Assembly (NCBI GenBank): GCA_011799875.1
Contig: CM022298.1
Coordinates: forward strand, 56,385,015 to 56,449,014
From: Thinopyrum elongatum
Lineage: Eukaryota; Streptophyta; Magnoliopsida; Poales; Poaceae
Reading direction: 5' to 3'
Length of the DNA: 64,000 nucleotides
The stretch's first letter is position 1. The number at the start of each line of letters is the position of its first letter. The notes beneath the pieces are model-generated. The model was not told the origin of the DNA. It searched no databases and saw nothing but the letters and a program-made list of their open reading frames with translations. Positions 1-10,446 of this stretch are shown here, piece by piece. The position numbers and the translations under genes are program-made.

Positions 1-414
1 CGATGATTTTTTTTCATAGCCATATATATGTATGTATGGATGTTCATAGAATTTTTTTTATATGTATGTGGCTATATGTATGTCGTTGTTGATATAGCCC
101 CTCCCCGATAACTTCGACATGAGGGGGGGGGGTCGATATACCCCCTCCCCGATAACATTTTTTTTCTAAGTTACTAAGGTAAAATGTTCACCCCCCTCTC
201 GATATACCGGGCGACCAACTCTCGAGGCCACCCAAACCCTAGAAAAAAAGCTTTGTCAATCTCCTAGCCCCTCCCGCCCCTACCTGACAAACTCTCGAGG
301 CCACCCAAACCACTAGAAGATAACTCTGGTAACTTCGACATGAGGGGAGACGTCGATCAACCCCCTCTCGCCCGAACAAGTCTATGTATCATTTTATATC
401 TTGGTGGACATATA

Positions 415-578
415 TCAAAGTTTGATCATATGTCAAAGTTTGAATTTTGACATATGCAACATTTGATCATATATCAAAGTTTGATCATATGTCAAAGTTT
501 GAATTTTGACATATGCAACATTTGATCATATGTCAAAGTTTGATCATATGTCAAAGTTTGAATTTTGACATATATAGA
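415..578. repeat. Three tandem copies of a 59-bp A/T-rich unit
   Basis: The landmark GAATTTTGACATAT starts at 442, 501 and 560, giving a 59-bp period. Each unit contains GTCAAAGTTTGAATTTTGAC, which is close to self-complementary, so every copy can form a short hairpin. There is no coding potential. Confidence 0.85.
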
Positions 579-671
579 TTTATCAAGAATGCCCCCATTA
601 TGGATGTGCACAAGTTGATCCAATTTTTTTCTGATCATCTATATATATATTCTTCTATATGTCACGTTGTC

Positions 672-980
672 TGTCAAAGTATTTAAGAAATCCATGGCTT
701 CATCATTAGCCGGAAGTAACAGGCGTATGATGCTACGAAGCTCTTCAAAGTTGTTTTGGAACGGAGTTCCGGATAGAATAATTCGCTTTTTGGTACGAAT
801 TTCAGTAAAGGCCTTCCAAATAGCGATATTCGGAAGGCTCTTGCTGAACTTCGTACCAAAAAACTAATTATCCTATCCGGGACTCCGTTCCAAAACAATT
901 TTGGAGAGCTTCGTACCATTATGCGCCTGTTACTTTCGGCTAATGATGAAGCCATGGTTTCTTGAATCCTTTGACACTGG
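672..980. repeat. Long imperfect inverted repeat (hairpin), arms about 129 bp
   Basis: The left arm (672-800) is the imperfect reverse complement of 853-980, with a loop of about 50 bp. Matching blocks include CCATGGCTTCATCATTAGCC against GGCTAATGATGAAGCCATGG and TTTTGGAACGGAGT against ACTCCGTTCCAAAA. Short ORFs occur on both strands because of the symmetry and are not treated as genes. A transcript across it would form a long duplex. Neither a microRNA gene nor a small-RNA precursor can be claimed without expression data. Confidence 0.85.
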
Positions 981-1462
981 CAACGTGACATATAGAAGGG
1001 TAGATGAGATAAGGAAAAATATGGACCATTTTCTGCACATCCAGAATGGCGCCATTTTGTTAAATCCCTTGTTTGACATTCATGAGAGAGGCGGTCCGGA
1101 CGTCGGACATTCATGAGAGAACTCCGGTAACTCTTCAACATGAGGGTGGACGTCAATCAACCCCCACTCGCCCGACCAAACCCTAGAAGCGTCGAGGCCA
1201 CCCCAAACCCTAGAAGCGTTACCGAGGCCACCCCAAACCCTAGAAGCGTCGAGGCCACCCAAATTTACCAAGTTAAAAGAGCGTTGTCGAGGCCACCCCA
1301 AACCCTAGAAGCGTTGTCGAGGCCACCCCAAACCGTAGAAGCGTCGAGGCCACTAATTAATATTCCTTGTTGTGATTAGCTAGCTAGGTCTATGTTTGCC
1401 ACTAATATCTCCATCTCTCATGTTTGTATATTAATTGCCATGTTGTAATATTTGCAGAAACT

Positions 1463-4408
1463 ATGGATCAACAAAGAGACTTGGAAACAGAAGAGTTGTT
1501 GGGGGACATCATCCTCGGTGGAGGTGATGTCTTGTCGTATCTGAACGACACCGATTGTCTGGAAGGAGAGGATGAAGGCTCCGGTGATCGAACAATGGAG
1601 GAGGAAGGACATGATCATGATGGCTCCGGTGACCGAATGCCAGAGGAAGAAGGAGACCATGATGATGGCTTCGGTGATCGAACGGAGGAGGGAGCTGTTG
1701 CAAAGTCCGGCGAGGTATATATATTAATTAAGCCTGTGCTGACTAGCTAATTGATGCATTAATTGTTTTGGTATGTACATATATTAACTCTTCTTTCTTC
1801 TTGTAAAGCCCTCCGGATCGAGCCAAACTTCGGTAACGAGACGAGGCCCGAAGAAAAGGTTGCGTCAGGATGAAAGGTTCACGATCACAGCAATCGCGAA
1901 CGATGGCCAGCTGATTTAACCGAGGCGGACCAAGGATGCATTTTCAGCTCAGTGCGGAGCTATTGTTAGGGACAGCATCCAGCTATGGAATGATCCTAAG
2001 AAGAACGAAGACCCTCAAGTTTCTTATGTCACCGATAGACAGAAAGATGATCTTTGGACCTCGCTGAAGGCAAATTTCACCCTACCACCAGAGGAGGATC
2101 CGGATAAGCCAGTTATAGAGCAATTGGTCAAGGTGTGTGCTCTTAAGAAGATGGCAGATCTATTCAGGAGGTGGAAGAATGAGTTGAAATCAACGTTTGT
2201 CGACAAAGGGAAGACTCCAGAATTCACCGGCCGATTTGAGAAGATAAGAGATCACTGGCCCACATTTGTGGCCTACAAGACATCGGACAAGAGTAAGAAG
2301 ATGTCAGAGACAAATAAGATAAATGCTGCAAAGAAGATGTTTCACCATCGCACGGGGTCAGGTGGCTACCTAAAAGCCCGGCCGCTATGGGACAAAGCTG
2401 AGAATGACCTGCATGCTAAAGGGGTCGAACCAGAGACATTGAACTGGCCAGACCGTTCAAGGACTTGGTTCTTCGGGGTTGGGGGAACCTTGGACCCTGA
2501 AACAGGGAAGTGCGTTTGGACGGACGAGCAACTTGCAATACACTTCAAGAAGTTTCAGAAGTGTATCGCCGCAGCGCAGCAAGGGACGTTCATTCCCGAC
2601 AGAGAGAATGACGAGCTGACTGAGGCCCTCGGGAATCCTGAGCACCCTAGACGAACACGAGGCACGCCAGGCTCTGTCGCGTGGAAGGTTGCATTTTCCG
2701 GCGCAGGCGGTTACAAAACCCAGGAGAGGAAGAGGAAACTAGAGCAGAGCGAACTGCAGAAGCTGAATGCAAGGGTACAAAAGCTAGAGGAACAAGTTGA
2801 GAGCCAGCGAGGTGCCGGAGCTACCCCAGAAGCTACCCGGCATCTCAGCGGAGAAGCAGCGTGGCTTCCACCGAGCTCGTCCAGCAGCCTGACTTCACGG
2901 CTCCTAGCTACCCCGTGGATGCTATCACGGAGGCTCAGCATTGCCAGCTTATGATGCAATGGCAGCACCTCAAAGTCAAGGCGACTGTCGGCTCTGTTGC
3001 ACCTCCTGAACCCGACGCAACTTTTCACTGCCGTCCGATTCCACAAGGTTTTGCTGTTGTGATGGTGGATGAAGTAACGGAGGGATTTGAGGAGCTCGAG
3101 CTTGACCACCCTATAGGTGAAGGGGATACTCAGCTGGGTCTTGCTCTGAAGACTCCATATCTATGGCGGAAGGAGCACATCAAGCTTCCGAACTGGACGC
3201 CTCTGCCTCCGGCGAGTCAGGGCACTCGGCCTCCTCCTCCTCCTCCGGTGAGTGATCAAGGCACTCCGCCTCCTTCACCGGCTGCTCCGGCGCGTGAGGG
3301 GGGCACTCCGCCTCCTTCTCCGCCTGCTCCGGCGCGTCCGAGCAGCCCACCTCCTCCTCCGCCTCGTCAGCAATGGCGGAAGACAAAAGCCGCCGCTCCG
3401 GCTGTTCTGGCGCGTCGGAGCACTCTGCCTCCTTCTACTACTCGTCAGCAGCAACGGAAGAGAGACGCCGCCACTCCGGCGTCTAGCAGTACAGCCAGAG
3501 GCGGGAGACAATACAAATTCGGTCCATCTCTCAAGCCTCTAGAGAAGTTACCATACGAGATGACCGAGGAGGAAAACGCGGAGATCTGTAAAGCCCAAGT
3601 GAGGTACTTTTTTGCAAAGAAACCTCCACCTCCGGAGGAGAAGATAGATCCCGTGAAAGCGAAGCGCACTCTCGATGCCCTGAAGCGACCACCACCGTCT
3701 CCGCCGCAAACCAACTATGAGCGCATTATTGAAAGGACATATCAGGAAGCGGAGTGGTCGGGAAGTACTTGCAGTGATCGAAGGTTAGTAGAACGAAGAA
3801 GTGGGAAAAAAATTCCCCAGCTTGGCGAACAAGCGAACCAATCGTGCCCCCCCCCCCGCTCAAGGTGTCTAGCGATATCGTTGCTAATCATCCAGGGATG
3901 GTGCTCGGTACCAATCCTGCAGATTACCTGCCCAACGATGCACATTTTGATATAATGGAGGTGGACGAACACAAATACCGGAACGGGAAGCCTCTCGTCA
4001 AACCTGGTCATCCTCCTCTAACAATGATGATGCGAAGATTCCATGAGTGGTACATGGACACCTGCAGCGAGTCTGGGAAAGATACTTTGACGCTGAGAGT
4101 TAAAGAGGAGCACGATCTCGTCGGAATTGATCTGTTATCTATTCCATTTGAGGAGTTCTTCCAGTTTTTCAATCAAAAGGCCCTCGATAAAATAATCGTC
4201 ACTTGCTACCGTCTGTAAGTACTACTTCTGTAATTAAGTCTCTATATATAGCTCAGCTCTTTCTTTGCATGTATATATAATTATCCTCACTATATTATGT
4301 AGATTGAAGATCGTCGAATGCAGAAAAGCACAAATCTATGACACTGGGTTCATTAACCCAAATATCATACATGAATGGACAGTTCAAAAGAATGTCACAG
4401 AAACTGAA
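1463..4408 (+). pseudogene. TNPA-type CACTA gene, first copy of duplicated region (broken)
   Basis: The first exon runs from an ATG at 1463 to a donor at 1715 and encodes an acidic leader (LGDIILGGGDVLSYL). The second exon starts at 1809 and reads PSGSSQTSVTRRGPKK, followed by the plant transposase_24 (Ptta/En/Spm) domain: FRRWKNELKSTFVDKG, PEFTGRFEKIRDHWP, HHRTGSGGYLKARP, WPDRSRTWFFGVGG and NPEHPRRTRGTPGSV, then a coiled coil around 2760-2810. A proline-rich linker follows (3190-3370), then a conserved tail and a further exon at 4303-4408. Lesions are an in-frame TAA at 1917-1919, a frame change near 2820-2860, and another at an expanded C run (about 3847-3856). TNPA-like proteins bind subterminal repeats and assist TNP2. 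This copy cannot make an intact product. Confidence 0.82.
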
Positions 4409-6661
4409 ATGCGGCGGATCCGAATAAGCCTGTTATAGAGCCACTGGTCAAGGCATGTGCTCTTAAGAAGATGGCAGATCTATTCAGGAGGCGGAAGAAT
4501 GAGTTGAAATCAACGTTTGTCGACAAAGGGAAGACTCCAGAATTCACCGGCCGATTTGAGAAGATAAGAGATCACTGGCCTGCATTTGTGGCCTACAAGA
4601 CATCGGACAAGAATAAGAAAATGTCAGAGATAAGCAAGATAAATGCTGCAAAGAAGCTGTATCACCATCGCACGGGGTCAGGTGGCTACCTGAAAGCCCG
4701 GCCGTTGTGGGACAAAGCTGAGAATGACCTGATTGCTAAAGGGGTCGAACCAGAGACAGTGAACTGGCCCGACCGTTCAAGGACTTGGTTCTTTGGGGTT
4801 GGGGGAACTTTGGACCCTGATACAGGAAAGTGTCGTTGGACGGACGAGCATCTTGAAATACCCGTCAAGAAGCTTCAGAAGTATATCGCCGCAGCGCAGG
4901 CAGGGACATTCATTCCCGACAGAGAGAAGGACGAGCTGACTGAGGCCCTCGGGAATCCTGAGCACCCTGGACGAACACGAGGCACGCCAAGCTCCGTTGC
5001 GTGGAAGGTTGGGTTTCCTGGCGCAGGCGGTTACAAAACCCGGGAGAGGATGAGGAAACAAGAGCTGAGCGAAATGCAGAAGCTCAATGCAAAAGTACTA
5101 AAGCTAGAGGAACAAGTTGAGAGCCAACGAGCTGCCGACCAACCATCTCAGTGGCACGAATCTACCCCAGAAGCTACCCCGCCATCTCAGTGGAGAAGCA
5201 GCATGGCTTCCACGGAGCTCGTTCAGCGGCCTGACTTCATGGCTCCTAGCTACCCCGTGGATGCTATCACAGAGGCTCAACATTGCCAGCTTATGACGAA
5301 ATGTCAGAACCTCACCTTGAAGGCGGCTGTCGGCTCTGTTGCACCTCCTCAACCTGACGGAACTTTTCACTGCTGTCCGATTCGACATGGCTATGCTGTT
5401 GTGATGGTGGATGAAGTAATGGAGGGATTTGATGAGCTCGAGCTTGACCACCCTATAGGTGAAGGGGAGACTCAGCTGGTTTATGCTCCGAGGACAACAT
5501 GTCTATGGCGGAAGGAGTACATCAAGCTTCCGAACTGGACGCCTCCGCCTCCTCCTCCTCCTCCGGCGAGTCTGAGCACTCCTCCTCCTCCTCCGGCGCA
5601 TGAGGGCACTTCTTCTCCGCCTCCTCCGGCGCGTGAGGGCACTCCGCCTCTTCCTCCGCCTCCTTCGGCGCGTCGGAGCAATCCGCCTCCTCCTCCGCCT
5701 CGTCAGCAATGGCGAAAGAGAGCCACCGCCGCTCCGGTGGCTAGCAGTACAAGCAGAGGCGGGAAGCAATTCAGATACGGTCCATCTCTCAAGCCTCTGA
5801 AAAAGTTACCATATGAGAGGACCGACGAGGAAACCGCGAAAATCAGTGCTGCCGAAGTGCATGAATATTTTGCACGGAAACATCCAGCTCCGAAGGAGAT
5901 GATAGATCCGGTGAAACGGAAGCGCACTATCGATGCCCTGAAGCGACCACCACCGTCTCCGCCGCAATCCAACTATGAGCGCATTATTGAAAGGACATAT
6001 AAGGAAGCGGAGCGGTCGGGAAGTACTTGCATGCATGCAAGGTTAGCAGAACGAAGAAGTGGGGAAAAAATTCCCCAGCTCGGCGAACAGGCAAACCAAT
6101 CATGCCCCCCGCTCAAGGTGTCTAGCGATATCGTTGCTAATCAGCCAGGGATGGTGCCTAGTACCAATCCTGCTGATAACCTGAGCAATGATGTAGAGTT
6201 TGAAATAATGGAGGTGGATGAATTCAGATACCTGTACGGGCAGCCTCTCGTCAAACCTGATCATCCTCCTCTAACAACGATGATGCGAAGATTCCATGAA
6301 TGATACATGAAAACCTGCAGCGAGTCTGGGAAGGATACTTTGATGCTAAGAATTAAAGAGGAGCACGACCTCGTTGGAATGGATCAGTTGTCTGTTGAAT
6401 TTGACGAGTTATTCCAATTATACAATCAAAAGGCCCTCGACAAAACACTCGTGACTTGCTACTGTCTGTAAGTACTACTTCTGTAATTAAGTCTCGATAT
6501 ATAGCTCAGCTCTTTCATTGCATGTATATATAATTATCCTCACTATATTATGTAGATTGAAGATCGTCGAATGCAGAAAAGCACAAATCTATGACATTGG
6601 GTTCATTAACCCAAATATCATACATGAATGGACGGTTCAAAAGAATGTCACAGAAACCGAG
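2096..6661 (+). repeat. Internal tandem duplication of about 2.3 kb in CACTA-1
   Basis: Unit 1 is about 2096-4408 and unit 2 about 4416-6661. The two align throughout, introns included: the donor CTGTAAGTACTACTTCTG and the intron GTATATATAATTATCC are in both. The junction near 4408-4416 joins the exon end GAATGTCACAGAAACTGAA to GGATCCG, the block that starts unit 1 within the coding sequence. The units differ by point changes and by indels in the proline-rich region and the poly-C tract, so the duplication is not recent. Confidence 0.88.
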
Positions 6662-6730
6662 CACAACTTGTTACAATCGTTGCTTAAAAATCAAAACAAA
6701 GAGAAAATACTCTTTCCTTACAACCTCAAG
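4416..6730 (+). pseudogene. TNPA-type CACTA gene, second (duplicated) copy, mostly open
   Basis: The second copy is open for 610 codons from 4471 to 6303. It contains the transposase_24 domain (residues about 1-200; WPDRSRTWFFGVGG, NPEHPGRTRGTPSSV), a coiled coil (about 200-225), a proline-rich linker (about 340-405) and a conserved region with KRTIDALKRPPPSPP and NYERIIERTY. It lacks the acidic first exon, because the duplication begins inside exon 2. The frame ends at a TGA (6301-6303) where copy 1 reads TGG, so this is a nonsense change. Beyond it the same frame continues to a splice donor at about 6468, then an exon at 6556-6729 that leads into the C48 protease region. The proline-rich tract differs in length from copy 1. 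Confidence 0.82.
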
Positions 6731-6817
6731 TGAGTGTTACTGTCTTGTGCATATTCGGTTTCCCTTATTACTCGAGGTTATAGTAATGTAATTGATGAGT
6801 TATGCATGCGTGCGCAG

Positions 6818-7521
6818 CTTCCACTTTATTCTCCTAGAGATTAAGCTTGAGCAGGGACTAGTAACCGTCTTAGACTCGGGACAAAAAGATCCCAAGGAGT
6901 ATGCGGCCATGACTAAAATGCTCGAGAAGTAAGTTCAATCGATCGTTATCGCACCATATCGGCAACTTTGTTCATTTCCTGATATCAACTAATTGTTTTC
7001 TTTGTCTGGCAGGGTTTGGAAAGAGTTCATCGCTAAAGCTCCGGGACTGCCAGGGGAGCTCCGATTTACACACCCGAAAGTAAGTACTACTAGCTAGTTC
7101 CGCGCATCTCCCATTGATTCTAGCTAGTTCCATCAATACCATTTAGCATGCTTGCTTATCAGTTTGATTGACCTCTATTTCATGTAAAGTGGTTGTGGCA
7201 GGAAGGCGGGACTGATTTTTGTGGATACTACATTTGCGAGTTCATCCGCCACATGACCTGTGAGCGGGGCAACTCTGAAAAACAATAAGAAGTGCGTAAG
7301 CAATAATATTCACAATTTTATTTTATTACCATCATTTGTGTTGAGTTTCATTCATATATATGTATTGACCCCCTTCTTCAAATTAGATGTGGCAGATGCG
7401 GGATGAACTCCTATCACAAGATCGCATAAAAGCAATTCAAGAGGAATTGGCGGGATTCTTTCTTGACCACGTCATCAATAAAACCGGAGAATACTATGTG
7501 GAACTTGACATCAGATGTTAG
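6818..7521 (+). pseudogene. Ulp1-like C48 cysteine protease domain at the C-terminus of the TNPA gene
   Basis: Small exons separated by GT-AG introns follow the second TNPA copy: 6818-6928, 7013-7079, 7202 to about 7294, and 7387-7521, with the preceding exon at 6556-6729. They spell features of the Ulp1/SENP (peptidase C48) fold: a histidine in FHFILLEI, an aspartate in TVLDSG, and the cysteine block DFCGYYICEFIRH. The final exon reads MWQMRDELL..EELAGFFLDHVI and stops at TAG 7519-7521. An in-frame TAA at 7286-7288 interrupts the cysteine exon downstream of the catalytic block. C48 domains remove SUMO/ubiquitin-like modifiers and are known passengers in several plant DNA transposons. Whether this one was catalytic cannot be judged. 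The canonical HW pair is HF here. Confidence 0.7.
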
Positions 7522-7904
7522 GGATTGTAAGAGATCTTATATTGTATATATGTAGCTAGTAGCGTCGGATAGATATACGAAAACTTGTTGTTCGACCAAT
7601 CTCTCGGAGAAGGAGGAGGTCGATCACTTCTCTCTGTATATATATGTTCATGACGATCTTGTATACTTAATGGTTTCCTTCATTTCCTTACTAGCTAGCG
7701 TGTCGCGAGTTCTCTCTATACGTATAGTACGTAGCGTCGACCAAGCACGGAGATAAGAGAGGTCACTTCTCTCTATTACCTAGCTAACACAATATATGAA
7801 ACCCCTAAACTAACTGTACAAACTGCCAAAACCCCAAACCCCCCCCCCCCCCTTAAAAAAAACAAAAACCCCAGCCCCTGAACTGCTGACGCGTGGATGC
7901 TTCT
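7522..7904. other. 3' flank of the CACTA-1 TNPA gene, no gene seen
   Basis: A/T-rich sequence with TATATA runs and a C homopolymer near 7840-7852. Nothing coding or structured stands out apart from a TCTCGGAGAAGGAGGAGGTCGATC-like stretch. Confidence 0.6.
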
Positions 7905-8119
7905 TGGTCCCGGTTGGTGCTACCAACCGGGACAAAAGGCCCTCCTGCCTGGGCAAGCCGCAGCGGCCACGTGGAGCCCCATCTGTCTTGGTTCGTAGGC
8001 GAACCGGGACTAAAGGTATTGGGCTTTAGTCCCGGTTCCAGAACCGGGACAAATGGGCCTCTGGAACCGGGACAAATGGGCCTCTGGAACCGGGACAAAT
8101 GGGCCTTTTTCCACTAGTG
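7905..8119. repeat. Right subterminal repeat region and terminus of CACTA-1
   Basis: At least five copies of AACCGGGACAAA or its complement CTTTAGTCCCGGTT occur in direct and inverted orientation. Three are tandem at about 8042-8104 (22-bp period, GGAACCGGGACAAATGGGCCTCT). The region ends in CTTTTTCCACTAGTG at 8119. Such arrays bind TNPA in characterised En/Spm elements. Confidence 0.85.
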
Positions 8120-8637
8120 TATGACGCCCACCACCGCGAGGCGGAGTTCGCGGTGGGCGACTGGGTGTGGTTGCGCCTCCTTCACCGCTCCACGCAGTCC
8201 CTCGACCCGGGCGCGAAGCGCAAGCTGGGTCCTCGCTACGCCGGGCCGTTTTCCGTGCTGGAGCGCATTGGAAAGGTTGCCTACCGCCTTCAGCTTCCGG
8301 CCGGTGCCCGCATCCATGACGTCTTCCACGTGGGGTTGCTGAAGCCCTTCCGCCGGGACCCACCGGCGACCACGCCGGTACTACCTCCGACCTCCGACGG
8401 GCGCCTTCTTCCAGGACTGGCGAAGGTGTTGCAGGTCTAGCAGCGACGCAGGGTGTGGCACTTGTTGATCCAGTGGCAAGGCCTTCCGGAGGAGGACGCC
8501 ACTTGGGAGCAGCTGGACGAGTTCCGCCAACACTTTCCAGACTTCCAGCTCGAGGACGAGCTGTTTGCGCAGGCGGGGAGAGATGTTATGACCGGCGTCA
8601 CTTATAGCAGGAGGAGGCCCGTTGGGCGCGTCTAGTT
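8120..8637 (+). pseudogene. Chromovirus (Ty3/Gypsy) integrase C-terminus with chromodomain, truncated
   Basis: The open frame begins at the CACTA-1 border and reads [30 protein letters not shown] and [11 protein letters not shown], the GPY/F module that ends chromovirus integrases. A chromodomain follows (WHLLIQWQGLPEEDATWEQ). A TAG at 8438-8440 separates the two in the same frame. The frame ends at 8635. Upstream gag, protease, RT and the integrase core are not in the window, because CACTA-1 lies between. Chromodomains steer integration toward heterochromatin. High GC and short LTRs fit a Reina-like chromovirus, but the lineage is an inference. Confidence 0.82.
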
Positions 8638-8907
8638 ACGGGCTTAGCCCAACTTATCTAATTTTTATTAGCAGCAAGGATAATATAAACAAATGTAAGG
8701 CTACCTTTTGGAATTAAGCAATAAGTCGTAACTATTGCCCGGCTCCCCTTAGGAGCCGGAACCCTAAAACCCTAGCCGCCTCTCACCACCGCCGCCGCCT
8801 CCTCCCGCGCAATCACGGCGCCGACGCGCCGCCGGCCGCGCCCAACCTCTCGCCAACCCACCTCTCACCCCTACAACCTACGGTCAAGATCCGGTAGGAC
8901 CCTAGCA
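8584..8907 (+). mobile_element. Probable short 3' LTR of the chromovirus
   Basis: A purine-rich run (GGCGGGGAGAGA) directly precedes TGTTATGACC at 8584, as expected for a polypurine tract and LTR start. The LTR would run about 320 bp to CCCTAGCA near 8907 and contains the tail of the pol frame. The partner LTR is not in the window, so both borders are inferred from the TG..CA rule. Confidence 0.6.
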
Positions 8908-9190
8908 CCTATCATCAAGGCAATTTGTTAGCTTTGCTTTTGTCTGAAGGAAATTTCTAGCTCTGTGCATACAGGCTGTAATGGTGATGCTTTTATCTGG
9001 TACGTACTATGGTATTGAAGAGACTTACACATCGCAATCGCCACATGTTGTTACCAGTTTCAGAGGTGCGGTTCTTGTTTTTCTGTCCTCGTATTGGGAA
9101 AATTGTTATCCCACCGATAGGACCATCTTGGGCTCTGTGGTGGCTACCAGGTTATCTGATACGTACCTGTTTAATGTAGCATGTGTACTA

Positions 9191-9243
9191 CTCCCTCTGT
9201 AAAGAAATATAAGAGAAACGTTCTTATATTTCTTCAGAGGAAG
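9191..9243. mobile_element. Short Stowaway-like MITE
   Basis: CTCCCTCTGTAAAGAAATAT and its near reverse complement ATATTTCTTCAGAGGAAG form a palindrome of about 53 bp flanked by TA on both sides (9189-9190, 9244-9245). A half-copy of a related sequence lies at about 9265-9310. Apart from these, 8908-9740 (between the chromovirus LTR and the last PDR exon) shows no gene. Confidence 0.75.
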
Positions 9244-9740
9244 TAGTTATGAAGTACACATACTCACTTCGTAAAAAAATATAAAAGCATTTAGATCACT
9301 AAAGTACTAGCTATAGCAGCTGGAGATACATTCCGTATGCGATATGACCATATGATTGATGCTGACCTCGGTCCCGAAGTATATATGCACTCTCCCCTCA
9401 TCATTTCAGGTCTGGGGATATGAGGTTCCATTCGTCATATCCTCGTCAACGCCCCTTCATCCACGCCTCCACGGCAGGAAGTAGGAGGATGGATATGCCA
9501 AATAAATCCTTCTAAATTTGTAAAGTCGCTGTAATTTTTTAGCGGGACATAAAGAAGTGCGTAAACAGAAAAGAATAAAAACAAGGAAAAGATGTTATTA
9601 AGAAAGAAGATATCATGATTTCGTACACGAAGAAATTACATTTTATATGTGCAATATAATACTACAAGCTGCTCCCAGCGAGGTCAGTACATCTCCGCAG
9701 CAGCGCAGAGCATGGTATGGTATACACTGCATTTATTACT

Positions 9741-10085
9741 TCACACCAAAAGGAAAATGGCGGCCGGGACAAGAGGTGACTTTGGATTCACACACCGGCT
9801 GTGGTCACCCTCCAACCGTTTCTGGAAGTTGAGCTTCTTGATGCCGTAGGCGAAGAGGAAGAAGAAGAGAAGGATGAAGGCGAAATGCCCCAGCACAACG
9901 TACCCAAGGAAGTCGTGCCTGTAGCCCAGCTTATCATTCAAGAAATCCTTCACCACCACGCCACCAGTCTGGCCAGGGACGGTCAAAATGCGGTCGTCAT
10001 CGCCAAACTGCGACGCGATGACACCGTAGATGGTCCAGGAAACCGGGTCAACCCAGTAGAACCACCTCCACCAAACAGGTATCAT
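9741..10085 (-). pseudogene. PDR exon 20: C-terminus, with an extended tail
   Basis: It reads MIPVWWRWFYWVDPVSWTIY, GVIASQFGDDD, and the last helix, ending KKLNFQKR. PDR proteins usually stop at this motif. Here the frame runs on for about 24 more residues to a stop at 9741-9743, which suggests loss of the original stop. The adjoining introns hold decayed MITE-like DNA (10560-10690 shows GTATATAGATGCATTTTAGT and CAGTCCGTATGTA). Confidence 0.9.
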
Positions 10086-10191
10086 CTGCAACAGAGAAAA
10101 GGTTTTAGGTGCTGCATCACAAGCTCAGAACCTGGAACGGTTAGTTTCGAGAGGCAATTGTTGTAAGAACGGAGCTTGCTGAAGCGCCTAC

Positions 10192-10446
10192 CGGTCGGGA
10201 TATGAGGAACCCAGCGAAAATGTTCCACTGCATTATAGTGAACGAAACAAGAACGGTCGCGAGAAGGTAGGATGGAGTGCATGCAATAAGCATCATGCCA
10301 TACAATGTGATGTAGACGAAGCATGCGGCCAGAAAGAATGTGAAGTAGAGCAACTTGTCTGACTTCCACTCGAAGCCAACCATGCTGTAGAAGAGAACGG
10401 TATATAGAACACCCTGAGCTGCACTGTACAAGAACTCGACAAGTGC
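10192..10446 (-). pseudogene. PDR exon 19: TMD2 helices
   Basis: An 85-codon exon reading ALVEFLYSAAQGVLYTVLFY, then WNIFAGFLISRP. The hydrophobic helices and the NxFAGFxIxRP motif are typical of PDR TMD2. It is open, with GT-AG borders. Confidence 0.94.

Larger units (their letters stand above)
98..1375. repeat. Short interspersed direct repeats of CACTA-1
   Basis: Two motifs recur. GAGGCCACCCCAAACCCTAGAAG or a shorter relative appears at about 222, 297, 1190, 1216, 1249, 1287, 1318 and 1343, the last five spaced 25-38 bp. A second unit of about 55 bp (GGTAACTTCGACATGAG..GACGTCGAT) appears near 108, 325 and 1128. Both are in the non-coding part of the element between the presumed TNP2 and TNPA genes, where CACTA elements often carry such arrays. 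Confidence 0.7.
1..8119 (+). mobile_element. CACTA-1: distal part of an En/Spm (CACTA) DNA transposon
   Basis: The right terminus is visible at 8105-8119: read from the minus strand it begins CACTAGTGGAAAAAGG, a CACTA-type end, followed by a possible 3-bp target copy TAT (8120-8122). Inward from the end, 7905-8110 is packed with short direct and inverted subterminal repeats (AACCGGGACAAA-like). The element carries a TNPA-type gene on the plus strand (1463-7521) and repeat-rich non-coding DNA (1-1400). The left end and the TNP2 transposase expected upstream of TNPA lie outside the window. Beyond the right end the sequence continues in frame with a chromovirus integrase, so the target was an older retrotransposon. 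The superfamily call is firm. The family (Caspar- or Jorge-like) is not assigned. Confidence 0.85.

Noticed and set aside
415..578. CRISPR-like repeat-spacer array
   Set aside because: The units are contiguous tandem copies without variable spacers, and the context is plant transposon DNA.
3180..3511. Ser/Arg- and Glu-rich ORFs opposite the TNPA proline-rich linkers (also 5481-5769)
   Set aside because: They are antisense shadows of CCTCCTCC-type codons in the real gene.
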